Assembly (NCBI GenBank): GCA_963753055.1
Contig: CAVWAP010000005.1
Coordinates: forward strand, 1 to 64,000
Source: JAUWGC01 sp963753055
GTDB taxonomy: Bacteria; Bacteroidota; Bacteroidia; Bacteroidales; B18-G4
Reading direction: 5' to 3'
Length of the DNA: 64,000 nt
Shown here: positions 35,033 to 44,450 of the stretch, piece after piece
Layout of the letters: every line of letters starts with the position of its first letter
How positions within the stretch are numbered: the first letter of the stretch is position 1
Position numbers and translations under genes: made by a program
The notes under the pieces: model-generated
What the model saw: the letters and a program-made list of their open reading frames with translations, nothing else
What the model was told of the DNA's origin: nothing
The model's database searches: none

Positions 35033-36325
35033 ATGCTTAACCTCAGGACCTTAAATAGTCAGGAAAAACAAACTTTCCGCTTGCATACCATGTACCGGGT
35101 CCTGGAAGGGGTATTACTGGGTGTGATTGCTCTTAATGAATATGTTTTTATCAGAAGTATGCTGGGATCCAATTACCAGCTGGCTTTTCTTTTCCAGTTT
35201 TCTGTGATTGTTTATATTTTCCTTTTGTTCTTCAATGAGATAAGAAAACGGATAAAGGATAAGAAAGTAATGCTGAGGGTTACCGCCCTGGCAACAAGGA
35301 TGCCGCTGTTCCTGTTGCTGCTATTTCCACGCAGTACTGAACAGATGGAAAGTGTAGCCATCTACCATTATATTTTTCTTGGGATCTTCCTTGTTTATTA
35401 TTTTGGTAATATATTGATCTATCCTGCAATTAATGTTCTGCTAAAAACCAACTACAGGCATCAAAATTTTGGCAGGTTATACAGCTATTCCACTTCTGTG
35501 AATAAGTTAATAACGCTTGCTTCCACCTTTGTATATGGTATGATGCTTGACCAGGACCAATACATTTATGTATATGTATTTCCAGTTGTTGCCCTTCTTG
35601 ATATTGCCGGAATATTTTTTCTATCAAAAATAGACTATTCCAGGGTGATCCAGAAGGTTCAGCAAGGTAGCATGAGGGATGCGGTAAAGACTTCCCTGAA
35701 AGGAATGATACATACCCTGAAGACCAATAAGGCATACATGCATTTCGAATTGGGTTTTATGTTCTATGGCATCTCTTTTATGGTATCCCATACAATCATC
35801 AATATCTACTTCAAGGATGCACTGGGCTTGAATTATTCAAGTGTTGCATTTTATAAAAATGCCTATAATATCCTGGCTATATTGATGCTTCCTTTTTTCG
35901 GTAAACTCCTTGGAAATATTGACCCACGCAAATTTGCTGCCATCACATTTGCTTCATTGCTGTTCTTTATAGTATTTGTGATGTTAACGGAGATCTTCCC
36001 GCTGCATATCAAGGTCTGGGACATAGAATTATACCTGATGCTGGTCCTGGCCTATGTCTTCTATGGCATATTTGCAGCAACAATGGTTCTTCTATGGAAT
36101 ATTGGATCAGCCTATTTCTGTCAACCAGAAGAAGCCGATGATTACCAGTCCATCCATCTATCGCTGACCGGCATAAGATCACTTTTTGCCCCTATATTAG
36201 GTGTGTTTATCTATGAAATGGCAGGATTTACGATCACTTTTTCTGTTGGGATTCTGATGATCCTCATTAGTGTGGTGTTAATGAAATGGTCATACGAGAA
36301 TGACCAACTGGTTCTAAAGAGCTAA
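35033..36325 (+). CDS. MFS-like membrane protein
   Basis: 430 residues with about twelve hydrophobic helices. There is a cytoplasmic loop in the middle (about 200-230) and the helix pattern of a major-facilitator transporter (e.g. YGISFMVSHTIINIYFKDALGLNYSSVAFYKN region at 243-275). I see no substrate-specific motif. Single gene whose upstream region is taken by a heptamer array. Confidence 0.7.
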   Translation: MLNLRTLNSQEKQTFRLHTMYRVLEGVLLGVIALNEYVFIRSMLGSNYQLAFLFQFSVIVYIFLLFFNEIRKRIKDKKVMLRVTALATRMPLFLLLLFPRSTEQMESVAIYHYIFLGIFLVYYFGNILIYPAINVLLKTNYRHQNFGRLYSYSTSVNKLITLASTFVYGMMLDQDQYIYVYVFPVVALLDIAGIFFLSKIDYSRVIQKVQQGSMRDAVKTSLKGMIHTLKTNKAYMHFELGFMFYGISFMVSHTIINIYFKDALGLNYSSVAFYKNAYNILAILMLPFFGKLLGNIDPRKFAAITFASLLFFIVFVMLTEIFPLHIKVWDIELYLMLVLAYVFYGIFAATMVLLWNIGSAYFCQPEEADDYQSIHLSLTGIRSLFAPILGVFIYEMAGFTITFSVGILMILISVVLMKWSYENDQLVLKS

Positions 36326-36425
36326 TATGTAGCTATTTACATTCATTTCTTTAATATCAACAATTCTTGTTAAAATTTATTCAAAAAAAGTTTTAAAAAC
36401 TAGGTATTTATGCTTATAATTGTAA

Positions 36426-36455
36426 TTGTTTTTTGCAACTATTTAATTAGGTTTG
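36426..36455 (+). promoter_or_regulatory. Promoter of the beta-barrel/SPOR gene
   Basis: TTG (36426-36428), 19 bases, TAGGTTTG (36448-36455). The start point would be near 36462, giving a leader of about 46 bases. The rest of the 182-base spacer is AT-rich without other features. Confidence 0.6.
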
Positions 36456-36507
36456 CAGTAAAATGGTTTAAGTAGAGGCTTGCTTAATTAAAAACACCAA
36501 CGAACTG

Positions 36508-38298
36508 ATGAGTTTAAGACCATTATCTAAATCTCATATATTTCTTGTTATTGTCTTTTTCCTATCCATTGTGTTTTCCGCAAGTGGCCAGCATATGATG
36601 AAAAAAAGCAAGCGCTTTTCTGATAACTGGTTTGTCGGTGCAAGTGTTGGGGGAAGTCAGCTGTTTGGAGACCTGAGCACCCAGAATCCATTTGAGAAAT
36701 TTGCAGAAGAGACACGTATAGGTACGGGGGCATATTTAGGCAAGCAATTTTCCCCGGTTTTTGGTGCAAGGGTTAACTTATATTATGGTAAACTCTATTC
36801 GGAGAAAAGATCCTCATCCAGTAACAAAGTTGGTACAGCAGTAAGGATGGAAAATGTTGCAGAGGGTAGTATTCTGCTTACAATGGATTTCTTTAATTTC
36901 TTCTTTAAATACAGTCGAAAGCGGGTATTTTCTATATATGGTATTCTCGGTATTGGGTTTGTGAGCAACCAGGCATCCATGTGGACCCTTCAAAACCCTG
37001 TAAAAATTACTGACAATGTTGAACAGGGCGGTGCCGGACCAAAAGGCTTTTCCAGCTATTTTGTTGTGCCATGGGGTGCAGGAGGAAGGTTGAAGATATC
37101 GAATAGATTTGATGTTGTTGGTGAGGTGACCTGGCATTTGACAGCAGATGGGTTTGATCTTAAAGTAGGAGGCTCCAATAAGGATTATTTCTCCTATATG
37201 AGTGCCGGTATGGTCTACAAGTTCAATACAAAGAAACGTAAAGTTGTTAGCAGGATTCAGAAAGAGCCAGAACCAGAGGTTGTTGCCAGGGATACAGCAG
37301 CACCTATTGAGCGGGTTGTTGCACCAGAACCTATTGTAGTACCGGAGCCTGAAGTTGTTGAAGAACCTGTATATGTACCAATAGTACCTGTTGAGACAAA
37401 ACCTGAACCAACAGTTCCAGACCTTGAGTTCCGCGTACAGATCAGGGCATCTTATGGCAAGCCTGTCACCAGGGAAGAACTTGATAGATTTGGTATCCCG
37501 GATGAGATCCAGGAAGAATACACTGATGGATGGTACAGGTATACCGTTGGATCATTTGATAACCTTCCCGATGCTACGGATTACAGAGACCTGATGAGAA
37601 CCAGCTATGGTGTCTATGATGCCTTTGTGGTGGCCTATTTGAAAGGTAACAGACTGAAGAGCCTTAGGTACCTGGATGCAACACACAGGTCAGGCAGGTA
37701 TGATATCCTGGATGAAGAGCGTGACAATGTCAGATATGGAATCCAGCTCAAAGCTTCTTACCTGAGGCCTCTGGATATAGCAGCTATTGCTGATGAATTC
37801 AATATTGATGAACCTATCAGGGAAGACTTCCAGGATGACTGGTACAGGTATTCTGTTGGTGATTTCAATATGTACTGGAAAGCAAAAGAATACAGGAACA
37901 TCCTCCTTACACGACATAATGCCCAGGGTTCTTTCGTGATTGCCTTTGAAGATGATATCAGAACCAGCATCGTCGATCTCATTGGAGCAGAATCAGGAAG
38001 CAGGCCCGAACGACCGGCAGCCAGACCAAAGGCAAATGTGGTATTCTATGTACAGATACTTTGCCTGGATACATATAAACGTGTTCCAGCTGACGAACTG
38101 AATGCAAGGTATGATATCGTTGATTGGATCCGTGAACTTGAAGAGGACGGATTGGTAAAATACCAGATCGGCGAATATACAAATTACGAAGAGGCGAAAT
38201 CAATTCGATCACAAATGTTGAATAAAGGAATATCAGACGCCTTTATTGTGCCTTATCAGGATGGTGTGAAGATTAGCATCTCCGAAGCCTTTGAATAA
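36508..38298 (+). CDS. Outer-membrane beta-barrel protein with three SPOR-like repeats
   Basis: 596 residues: signal peptide (about 1-27), a beta-barrel-type domain (about 36-245; WFVGASVGGSQLFGD, final strand MVYKF), a Pro/Glu/Val-rich linker (about 255-310), and three related domains starting near 312, 412 and 514. Each repeat has an early V-Q-I or I-Q-L strand, a G-x-F/Y turn and an A-x-x-Y/I-R-x-x-x helix, like SPOR domains that bind glycan strands lacking stem peptides. The architecture suggests an outer-membrane anchor to peptidoglycan. The linker would cross the periplasm. Confidence 0.7.
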   Translation: MSLRPLSKSHIFLVIVFFLSIVFSASGQHMMKKSKRFSDNWFVGASVGGSQLFGDLSTQNPFEKFAEETRIGTGAYLGKQFSPVFGARVNLYYGKLYSEKRSSSSNKVGTAVRMENVAEGSILLTMDFFNFFFKYSRKRVFSIYGILGIGFVSNQASMWTLQNPVKITDNVEQGGAGPKGFSSYFVVPWGAGGRLKISNRFDVVGEVTWHLTADGFDLKVGGSNKDYFSYMSAGMVYKFNTKKRKVVSRIQKEPEPEVVARDTAAPIERVVAPEPIVVPEPEVVEEPVYVPIVPVETKPEPTVPDLEFRVQIRASYGKPVTREELDRFGIPDEIQEEYTDGWYRYTVGSFDNLPDATDYRDLMRTSYGVYDAFVVAYLKGNRLKSLRYLDATHRSGRYDILDEERDNVRYGIQLKASYLRPLDIAAIADEFNIDEPIREDFQDDWYRYSVGDFNMYWKAKEYRNILLTRHNAQGSFVIAFEDDIRTSIVDLIGAESGSRPERPAARPKANVVFYVQILCLDTYKRVPADELNARYDIVDWIRELEEDGLVKYQIGEYTNYEEAKSIRSQMLNKGISDAFIVPYQDGVKISISEAFE

Positions 38299-38310
38299 TA
38301 ATACGGTTGC

Positions 38311-39108
38311 TTATAGCTGAGCGCCGCAAACCATACAATATTTAGCATTTTTATCATGTCCCGTGTGCTTGCACTCGGGACATCTTATTAAATCTTTTTC
38401 CTTCAATTTCCTGGTTGTCAATTCCGCGGTGATAATACCTGTTGGAACAGCAATGATGGAATAACCCATGACCATTACTATTGATGCAACAGCCTTGCCA
38501 AAAAAAGTATGAGGTGAGATATCACCATAACCAACAGTGGTAAGGGTGACAATGGCCCAGTATATGCTTTCCGGAATGTTGGTAAATCCATTCTCAGGCC
38601 CTTCAATCAGATACATCAATGCACCCATTATCACAACCACTACACCCACAAAGGAAAGAAAAACAATGATCTTATGACGGCTGGAGCGCATCGACTCGAA
38701 CAGAATAGACGAAGCTCCAATGTAACGGTCTAACTTCAGGATCCTGAAAATTCTCAGGAGGCGGAATATCCGTATGACAATCAGGTATTGTGACCCTACA
38801 AAGAATAAACTCAGGTAAGTAGGTAAAATAGCAAGCAGATCAATAATGCCGTAGAAACTGAATATATATTTTAAAGGCTTCTTAGTGGCATAGATCCTGA
38901 GTAGGTACTCAATGGTAAACAGGATTGTAAACACCCATTCAGCTATCAGCAAATAATAACCGTATTGCCTGTTAATGGATAATACACTATCAAGAAATAC
39001 GATTAGAATACTTACAATGATTGAAATCAGGAGGATCAGATCAAACATCCTGCCTGATTTGCTTTCGGTTTTAAATATTGTCGAATACAACTCTTCCTTT
39101 AAGTTCAT
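38311..39108 (-). CDS. Voltage-gated-type potassium channel with C-terminal zinc ribbon
   Basis: 265 residues from the ATG at 39108; a TTG 14 codons upstream is less likely. Six transmembrane helices, an S4-like segment with regularly spaced Arg (IRIFRLLRIFRILKL), and the selectivity filter TVGYGD. After S6 comes CPECKHTGHDKNAKYCMVCG, two CxxC pairs forming a zinc ribbon. It conducts K+; the ribbon may control assembly or gating. It converges with the SPOR protein gene and is divergent from the RsbW-like gene. Confidence 0.88.
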   Translation of the reverse strand: MNLKEELYSTIFKTESKSGRMFDLILLISIIVSILIVFLDSVLSINRQYGYYLLIAEWVFTILFTIEYLLRIYATKKPLKYIFSFYGIIDLLAILPTYLSLFFVGSQYLIVIRIFRLLRIFRILKLDRYIGASSILFESMRSSRHKIIVFLSFVGVVVVIMGALMYLIEGPENGFTNIPESIYWAIVTLTTVGYGDISPHTFFGKAVASIVMVMGYSIIAVPTGIITAELTTRKLKEKDLIRCPECKHTGHDKNAKYCMVCGAQL

Positions 39109-39252
39109 GATATTATGTTTTAGGTCATTTTCTAAAAAATGCTTATTCAAATGTATATAAAAGTAAATGATTGATTTAATGAAGAATTAAAGCAGTGAAA
39201 CTTCTTATTGTGGATATGTATTATTATTTTTGAGCAATATTCATCATAAGCA

Positions 39253-39675
39253 ATGAATAACAAAGGTTTGGAAATATCCCTGAATAATCAGCTCAGTGAA
39301 CTGGAAAGTTTGAACAGGTACATTGATGACCTGGCTGAACAACTGGAATTACCAGTTGCTATTGTAATGAATTTGAACCTGGTACTGGAAGAGATTATTA
39401 CCAATATCATCAATTATGCTTATGAAGATAACCATGAGCATAAGATTACCATCAACGCAACAAAACAAAATGCTGTGCTGAAAGTAAGGATAGAGGATGA
39501 TGGTAAAGCATTTAATATGATGGCATATCCTGAGCCGGAAACCAACCTTTCTGCCGAAAAGAGAAATATTGGTGGATTAGGTATTCATTTTGTAAAGAAA
39601 CTTATGGATGAAGTTGAATATGAGTATACAGATAACAAAAATATCCTGGTGTTGAAGAAGCGCCTGGATTCATAA
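39253..39675 (+). CDS. RsbW/SpoIIAB-like HATPase (anti-sigma/serine kinase type)
   Basis: 140 residues that are a single GHKL ATPase domain: N box EEIITNIINYAY, G1 box EDDGKAFN, G2 box GGLGIHFVKKL. In partner switching such proteins phosphorylate a STAS antagonist and sequester a target. The STAS gene follows by 14 bases and a cyclase-homology gene follows that, so the three form one operon. No SpoIIE-type phosphatase or dedicated sigma factor is adjacent. Confidence 0.88.
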   Translation: MNNKGLEISLNNQLSELESLNRYIDDLAEQLELPVAIVMNLNLVLEEIITNIINYAYEDNHEHKITINATKQNAVLKVRIEDDGKAFNMMAYPEPETNLSAEKRNIGGLGIHFVKKLMDEVEYEYTDNKNILVLKKRLDS

Positions 39676-39689
39676 TTACAGACACGAAT

Positions 39690-40022
39690 ATGGAGATCAA
39701 GGAACAAGAAATCAATGATGTGGTCGTACTAGACCTGGCTGGAAGGTTGGATACTATCAACTATGGAATACTTGAAAAAAAGCTGGAATCACTTTTTACA
39801 CAACAAAAGACGAAAGTTATTTTAAACTGTAGTGGCCTTTATTACGTTAGCAGTTCGGGACTTCGTGTTTTGTTAATGTACCTGAAAAAGGCCAATACAG
39901 TAGGAGGCAAGCTCAGCATCAGCTTTTTACCCCAGAATATCAGGGAAATATTCGATATTTCCGGCTTTACAAGTATATTTGACATATATGATACTACTGA
40001 CGAAGCATTGAAAAGCATCTGA
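39690..40022 (+). CDS. STAS-domain anti-sigma factor antagonist
   Basis: 110 residues forming a STAS domain: VVLDLAGRLDT at the start and CSGLYYVSSSGLRVLL, where the second or third Ser of SSSG is the expected phosphorylation site. It should be the substrate of the HATPase encoded just upstream and, when unphosphorylated, free that protein's target. Confidence 0.9.
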   Translation: MEIKEQEINDVVVLDLAGRLDTINYGILEKKLESLFTQQKTKVILNCSGLYYVSSSGLRVLLMYLKKANTVGGKLSISFLPQNIREIFDISGFTSIFDIYDTTDEALKSI

Positions 40023-40026
40023 TACT

Positions 40027-40674
40027 ATGGTCCATTTCATACATTTCAAAAACCCAAACTCAACAGAGATTGAGGAGAAGCTAAAACAGCTTCCAAAATG
40101 CCCCGGAACATGTTTCTTTATTGACATTATCAATTCCACGGATATTAAATACAAAACCGACCTCTGGCAATGGGGCAAGAAATTGAATAACACATTTAAT
40201 TTCATTTCTTTTTTAAATGATATCCCTGATCATGTCGTGAAAGGTATTGGGGATGAACTGATGTTCTATATCCCTGATGATAAGCTTAAATCCAAGGATT
40301 TCTATAATAATTATTTATCCTTGCTTGAAGAGATCTTTGCCACCATTGACAATATCAAAAACTATCCAATCCCGGATGTTTTTCTTAACTGCAAAGTTTC
40401 TATCCACTATTGCACTGAGGTGTATAACATAACATTTATAGAAGGATCTAATGATTACTATGGCCGGGATATTGACCTTACGGCAAGGTTAATGTCAAAA
40501 GCCAGGGATAACAGGATCATACTGAGTGAGAAGTTTTACACAAAGGTTAAAAATGACCTGGTGGAACTGAATCTCAGAAAAGAAGATACTTTTCTTAAAG
40601 CTTTGTCTGACAAATATATCGAGGACTTTAAAGGGGTGCCTAATCCTACAGAATTCAGAGTTTTGCAAGTTTAG
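40027..40674 (+). CDS. Class III nucleotidyl cyclase-homology domain protein
   Basis: 215 residues, starting four bases after the STAS gene. The class III layout is visible: FIDIINSTD (first metal Asp), KGIGDELMF (second metal Asp), and YGRDIDLTARLMSKA, equivalent to the helix with the transition-state Asn and Arg. The Arg is kept but the Asn position is Asp, and I cannot identify the residues that select ATP or GTP. It may therefore be an active cyclase with altered chemistry or a binding domain. It has no HAMP, membrane or receiver domain, so control probably comes through the HATPase/STAS pair. Confidence 0.7.
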   Translation: MVHFIHFKNPNSTEIEEKLKQLPKCPGTCFFIDIINSTDIKYKTDLWQWGKKLNNTFNFISFLNDIPDHVVKGIGDELMFYIPDDKLKSKDFYNNYLSLLEEIFATIDNIKNYPIPDVFLNCKVSIHYCTEVYNITFIEGSNDYYGRDIDLTARLMSKARDNRIILSEKFYTKVKNDLVELNLRKEDTFLKALSDKYIEDFKGVPNPTEFRVLQV

Positions 40675-40703
40675 CCCATAATTTCAATCAAGATGATCTG
40701 CTC

Positions 40704-41135
40704 ATGAAAAATCAAAATCAAGTTGTATCCGTTTTCAGGAAATCCCATTTCAATGCTGCTCACCGATTACATAATCCAAAATGGGATGACCAGACCAACC
40801 GGGAAGTATTTGATGTTTGTAATAATCCTAATTACCATGGTCATAATTATGAATTGATTGTGAAGGTAACAGGTGAGGTTGATCCGGGAACAGGTTATGT
40901 AATGGACCTTAAGGTGCTTCAGGACATTGTGGATAAGTACGTCATTGAAAAATTTGACCATAAGAATCTTAATCTTGACTTATCCGAATTCAAGGAACTG
41001 AACCCGACGGCAGAAAATATCTCAATTGTGATCTGGGAGATACTCAGGCCCCTGATCCAGGACCAGAACCACTTGTCAGTCCGGCTTTATGAAACAGAAA
41101 GAAATTACGTTGAGTATAATGGACCTGCTACTTAA
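40704..41135 (+). CDS. queD: 6-carboxytetrahydropterin synthase / PTPS family
   Basis: 143 residues. Zn-binding His in FNAAHRLHNP and YHGHNYEL, catalytic Cys in FDVCNNPNYHGH, and PTAENISI near the end. It makes 6-carboxytetrahydropterin for queuosine; the closely related PTPS reaction is an alternative. It is 29 bases downstream of the cyclase-homology gene and may be on the same transcript. Confidence 0.9.
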   Translation: MKNQNQVVSVFRKSHFNAAHRLHNPKWDDQTNREVFDVCNNPNYHGHNYELIVKVTGEVDPGTGYVMDLKVLQDIVDKYVIEKFDHKNLNLDLSEFKELNPTAENISIVIWEILRPLIQDQNHLSVRLYETERNYVEYNGPAT

Positions 41136-41150
41136 TATTTAACTCTCTTC

Positions 41151-41657
41151 ATGAAGAAATATATCATCATTATCGCCCTCGCTGCCATCCTGCTGGCCTT
41201 TTATTTCCTCTTCTTCCATGATAGCAAGCCAAAGTCAACGGCACAGCAGCAAGACACCAAAACAGAAGCAAAATACAACATTGACCTGGTAGTCTGGTTT
41301 ATAAATTCTGAAGGAGACACGCTTTCAAAGTTGTATGTTGAAGTGGCAGATGATTACTATTCCCAGGCAAGGGGACTTATGTACAGACCGAGCATGCCGG
41401 ATACTGTCGGTATGCTTTTTATTTATGACGACAATGATTTCAGATCCTTTTGGATGAAAAATACCCATATCTCCCTCGATCTTATATTCATCAGTAACAA
41501 GCTTAAGATAAACCAGATCCATGAATATGCCATCCCATATTCTGAAGAGAGCATTGTTTCAAAAGATAAGGCGAAATATGTAATAGAGGTTAATGCTGGT
41601 TATACAGATAAACTGAAGATTACTGCCGGCCAATCTATAATCCTAAATCTCAAATAA
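41151..41657 (+). CDS. DUF192 protein, membrane-anchored
   Basis: 168 residues: an N-terminal hydrophobic segment (about 3-24), then a DUF192 domain with VEVADDYYSQARGLMYRPSMP, GMLFIYDD, FWMKNTHISLDLIFI and VIEVNAG. The family is of unknown function, has a split beta-barrel fold and is usually periplasmic. It follows queD by 15 bases. Confidence 0.88.
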   Translation: MKKYIIIIALAAILLAFYFLFFHDSKPKSTAQQQDTKTEAKYNIDLVVWFINSEGDTLSKLYVEVADDYYSQARGLMYRPSMPDTVGMLFIYDDNDFRSFWMKNTHISLDLIFISNKLKINQIHEYAIPYSEESIVSKDKAKYVIEVNAGYTDKLKITAGQSIILNLK

Positions 41658-41702
41658 TATCCTTTATCATATATCTGTTTATCCTTTATCATTTATCATT
41701 CC
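41657..41702. repeat. Degenerate heptamer array (ATCCTTT/ATCATTT)
   Basis: Six or seven units of 7-8 bases (ATCCTTT, ATCATAT, ATCTGTTT, ATCCTTT, ATCATTT, ATCATT) starting at the DUF192 stop and reaching the end of the convergent yidD gene. Confidence 0.65.
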
Positions 41703-41940
41703 TCTTGTCAGGCACAGGATCGTACCCGGAGGTGCCCCAGGGGTGGCATTTAGAAACTCTTTTTACCGACAACCATAATCCTTTAAACAACCCATGTTTT
41801 TTTAAGGCTTCCATTGAATAGGTTGAACAGGTGGGCAGATGACGACAGGAAGCTGGGGTAAGGGGAGAAATGACAGCTTTGTAAATGTAAATGATTACCA
41901 GAAATGGGAATATCAGGACTTTTCTTAAAACACTTCTCAT
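41689..41940 (-). CDS. yidD: Membrane protein insertion efficiency factor YidD
   Basis: 83 residues with an N-terminal amphipathic/hydrophobic helix and the family core YKAVISPLTPASCRHLPTCS, YSMEALKKHG and CHPWGTSGYDPVP. YidD aids YidC-dependent membrane insertion. It overlaps the end of the upstream hybrid kinase gene by four bases, unlike the common rnpA-yidD-yidC arrangement. Confidence 0.93.
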   Translation of the reverse strand: MRSVLRKVLIFPFLVIIYIYKAVISPLTPASCRHLPTCSTYSMEALKKHGLFKGLWLSVKRVSKCHPWGTSGYDPVPDKRNDK

Positions 41941-44450
41941 TCAAGGTACTTGTTTAGTTTGTCAAGTATTTCAGGTGATTCAAACGGTTTGAGTATGTGA
42001 TCATCAAAACTGCTGCTTTCAGTATCTTCTATATGGTCACTGATACCTATTATAGAAAGGCTTTCATTAATTTCACGCAATTGATGGAATAAATCATCAT
42101 TATTACCAGCTAATGATATCTCTAACAGGATCAGGTCTATATTCTTATTGCTTCTGCACATCTCCAGTGCCTGTTTCCCATCTGCTGCGTACATCAGCTT
42201 GGTATGCTCCTTGAGTAATTCCTCAAGCTGAATGTATTCCTGAATGGATTTCTCGACTATTAATATCTGCTTATTGCCCCAGCTGTATTTCTTTTCTTTC
42301 TTCTGATCCTTCTCTCCAACGATGGTATTTGGCAGACTGAAATAAAAAGTTGATCCACTACCCAGGTCTGAGTCAACCCATATCTCTCCATTCATCATTT
42401 TAACCAGGCTTTGTGTGATTGCCAGGCCAAGCCCTGTACCTTCTTTCTTGATATTATGGGGTTTGGGCTCCTGGATAAACCTCTCAAAAATCAACTTTTG
42501 ATATCTTTTAGAAATACCTATGCCTGTATCCCTAACATAGAATAAGATATCTTTCTGATTCTCAGTCTGGTATCCGTATTCAACTTTTCCCTCGTTGGTA
42601 AACTTGAATGCATTTCCAATAAGGTTGATGAGTATTTGCTTTAGCCTGGAAGGGTCTGAATGAATATTGCATGGTTGAGTCTTATCCGGGATCTTAAGTT
42701 TAAGTTGGATGGATTCCTTGCCTTTCTTGATCTTAAGTGACTCAAATACCGTATATAATTCTTCAAGAAACAGGTTTAACTCAAAGGGGATCTGGATCAG
42801 CTTAATAACATTGGATTGAATGCGCGTAAACTCAAGGATATCATTGGTCAGGTTAAGTAATGCCTGTCCGTTGCTGTCTATTATACTAATAAATTCTTTC
42901 TTTCTGTTATCATCCAGGTCGGGTGACTGCAGCAGGTGTGAAAAGCTGATAATAGCTTTTATGGGTGTTTGAATTTCATGTGAAATATTTGCAAGAAAAG
43001 CCGACTTGGACTTATCTGATTCCTCTGCCTTTTCTTTCGCTTTGATCAGCTCCTCATCATACTTTTTCCGTTGAATGGCATTGGCTATGATCTGCCCGGT
43101 GATCTGGAAAGCATCGACCCTGTCATCAGATAAGCTAACTGACGCACTGATAGTATCAAAGCCGTAAAATCCTATAAACTCATTCCCGATAAACATAGGC
43201 AGGTTGATCAGGGATCTTATAAAGGTATGTTCCTGGTTTTTCGTGAAAGGATGTTTTTGCAGGTCTTCAGGATGCTCAGCACCGGTAATGATAACATGAT
43301 CTCCCTGGATCAATCGCTCATAATAGGTTTGATGTTCATCGAAGATGAGGGTCTTAAAATGCTCGCTTGCCGGCTTGATCGTTACTCTTGCCCATTCGTA
43401 TGTCAGATCAAAATGCTTCTCGTCATCGTTAATAAGGTAAACATAGCCCCGGTCCACATCAGTAAACTTCACAACGTCCTTCAGGGCTTTGACAATACCG
43501 TCATCAATTTGTGTGTTATCTAATCGAATGAACTCAGATGAAGTGGTATTTATTAGTTCAATAAACTCAATACGCTGGTTAAGCGATTTCTGCGCCAGTT
43601 TCCTTTCTTCAACTTCATTGCTGAGCCTTTTAGTCCGTTCCTGGACTTTCACCTCCAGCTCCTGGTTCAGGGATTGCAGATTGTTCTCAGCGATCTTTCT
43701 GGCGGTGATATTCACCATTACCCCCCTGATGCCTCTGTTTCCTCCTTCACTGCTGATTGCTGTAGCATAGATAAGGGCAGGGAAGGAGCTCCCATCTTGT
43801 GTCTCAACCTTTATTTCCAGTCCTTCATCAATATACTTGTTATCAAGAAATATTTCAACTCCACTGATCTCAGGATCATTCTTTCTTGCTGGTCTGGCTA
43901 TATCGCGGAGGTTGATATTTTCATCAAGGGCATTTTCTTTTAAACCCAGTATTTCAAGAGCCCTTTTGTTGATGAAGGTCAGGTCTCCATTGAGGTCGGT
44001 TTCAAAGACAATCTCTGGCAATAACTCCGCCAGGTCCCTGAATTTCTTCTCTGTTTCCTTGATTTTTCTGTCAAGAAGGATGTTGTTGGCAAGTTCAGAA
44101 ATGACTTTCTTGAACTGCGTCTGGTTAACAGGCTTAAGCAGGTAACCCTCAATCCCCATTTCTATTGACTGAATGAAATAATCTGTCTCCTGGTGACCTG
44201 AAACAAGTACAATCTTGACCTGGTCGTCGAGCTTTCTGACCTCCCGGATCATCTCAAGCCCATCCATCTCAGGCATCTTGATATCGCTGACGATGATGTC
44301 AGGGCGATGTTTTTGAAATGCTTCAACACCTTCCCGTCCGTTTTCAGCTGTAAATATCCGGTCGGTTATATTGTCCAGGAATTTCCCGTACAATGCCCGT
44401 GATATCTTGTCGTCCTCAACAAGTAAAATGGAGACATTCAATTCGTTCAT
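41937..44450 (-). CDS. Hybrid sensor kinase: REC-PAS-GAF-HisKA-HATPase-degenerate REC
   Basis: 837 residues from ATG at 44450. The N-terminal receiver has an intact phospho-Asp (VSDIKMPEMDG). A PAS domain (about 140-255), coiled coil, GAF domain (about 300-450), HisKA with ISHEIQTP, and HATPase (GIGISKRYQKLIFERF, GTGLGLAI) follow. The C-terminal receiver (about 725-837) keeps the Lys (LKPF), but its phosphosite reads LLEIS, Glu for Asp, and the acidic pair reads VEKS. No membrane segment, so it is a cytosolic phosphorelay hub. Divergent from the NarL-type regulator, its likely partner. Confidence 0.88.
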   Translation of the reverse strand: MNELNVSILLVEDDKISRALYGKFLDNITDRIFTAENGREGVEAFQKHRPDIIVSDIKMPEMDGLEMIREVRKLDDQVKIVLVSGHQETDYFIQSIEMGIEGYLLKPVNQTQFKKVISELANNILLDRKIKETEKKFRDLAELLPEIVFETDLNGDLTFINKRALEILGLKENALDENINLRDIARPARKNDPEISGVEIFLDNKYIDEGLEIKVETQDGSSFPALIYATAISSEGGNRGIRGVMVNITARKIAENNLQSLNQELEVKVQERTKRLSNEVEERKLAQKSLNQRIEFIELINTTSSEFIRLDNTQIDDGIVKALKDVVKFTDVDRGYVYLINDDEKHFDLTYEWARVTIKPASEHFKTLIFDEHQTYYERLIQGDHVIITGAEHPEDLQKHPFTKNQEHTFIRSLINLPMFIGNEFIGFYGFDTISASVSLSDDRVDAFQITGQIIANAIQRKKYDEELIKAKEKAEESDKSKSAFLANISHEIQTPIKAIISFSHLLQSPDLDDNRKKEFISIIDSNGQALLNLTNDILEFTRIQSNVIKLIQIPFELNLFLEELYTVFESLKIKKGKESIQLKLKIPDKTQPCNIHSDPSRLKQILINLIGNAFKFTNEGKVEYGYQTENQKDILFYVRDTGIGISKRYQKLIFERFIQEPKPHNIKKEGTGLGLAITQSLVKMMNGEIWVDSDLGSGSTFYFSLPNTIVGEKDQKKEKKYSWGNKQILIVEKSIQEYIQLEELLKEHTKLMYAADGKQALEMCRSNKNIDLILLEISLAGNNDDLFHQLREINESLSIIGISDHIEDTESSSFDDHILKPFESPEILDKLNKYLE

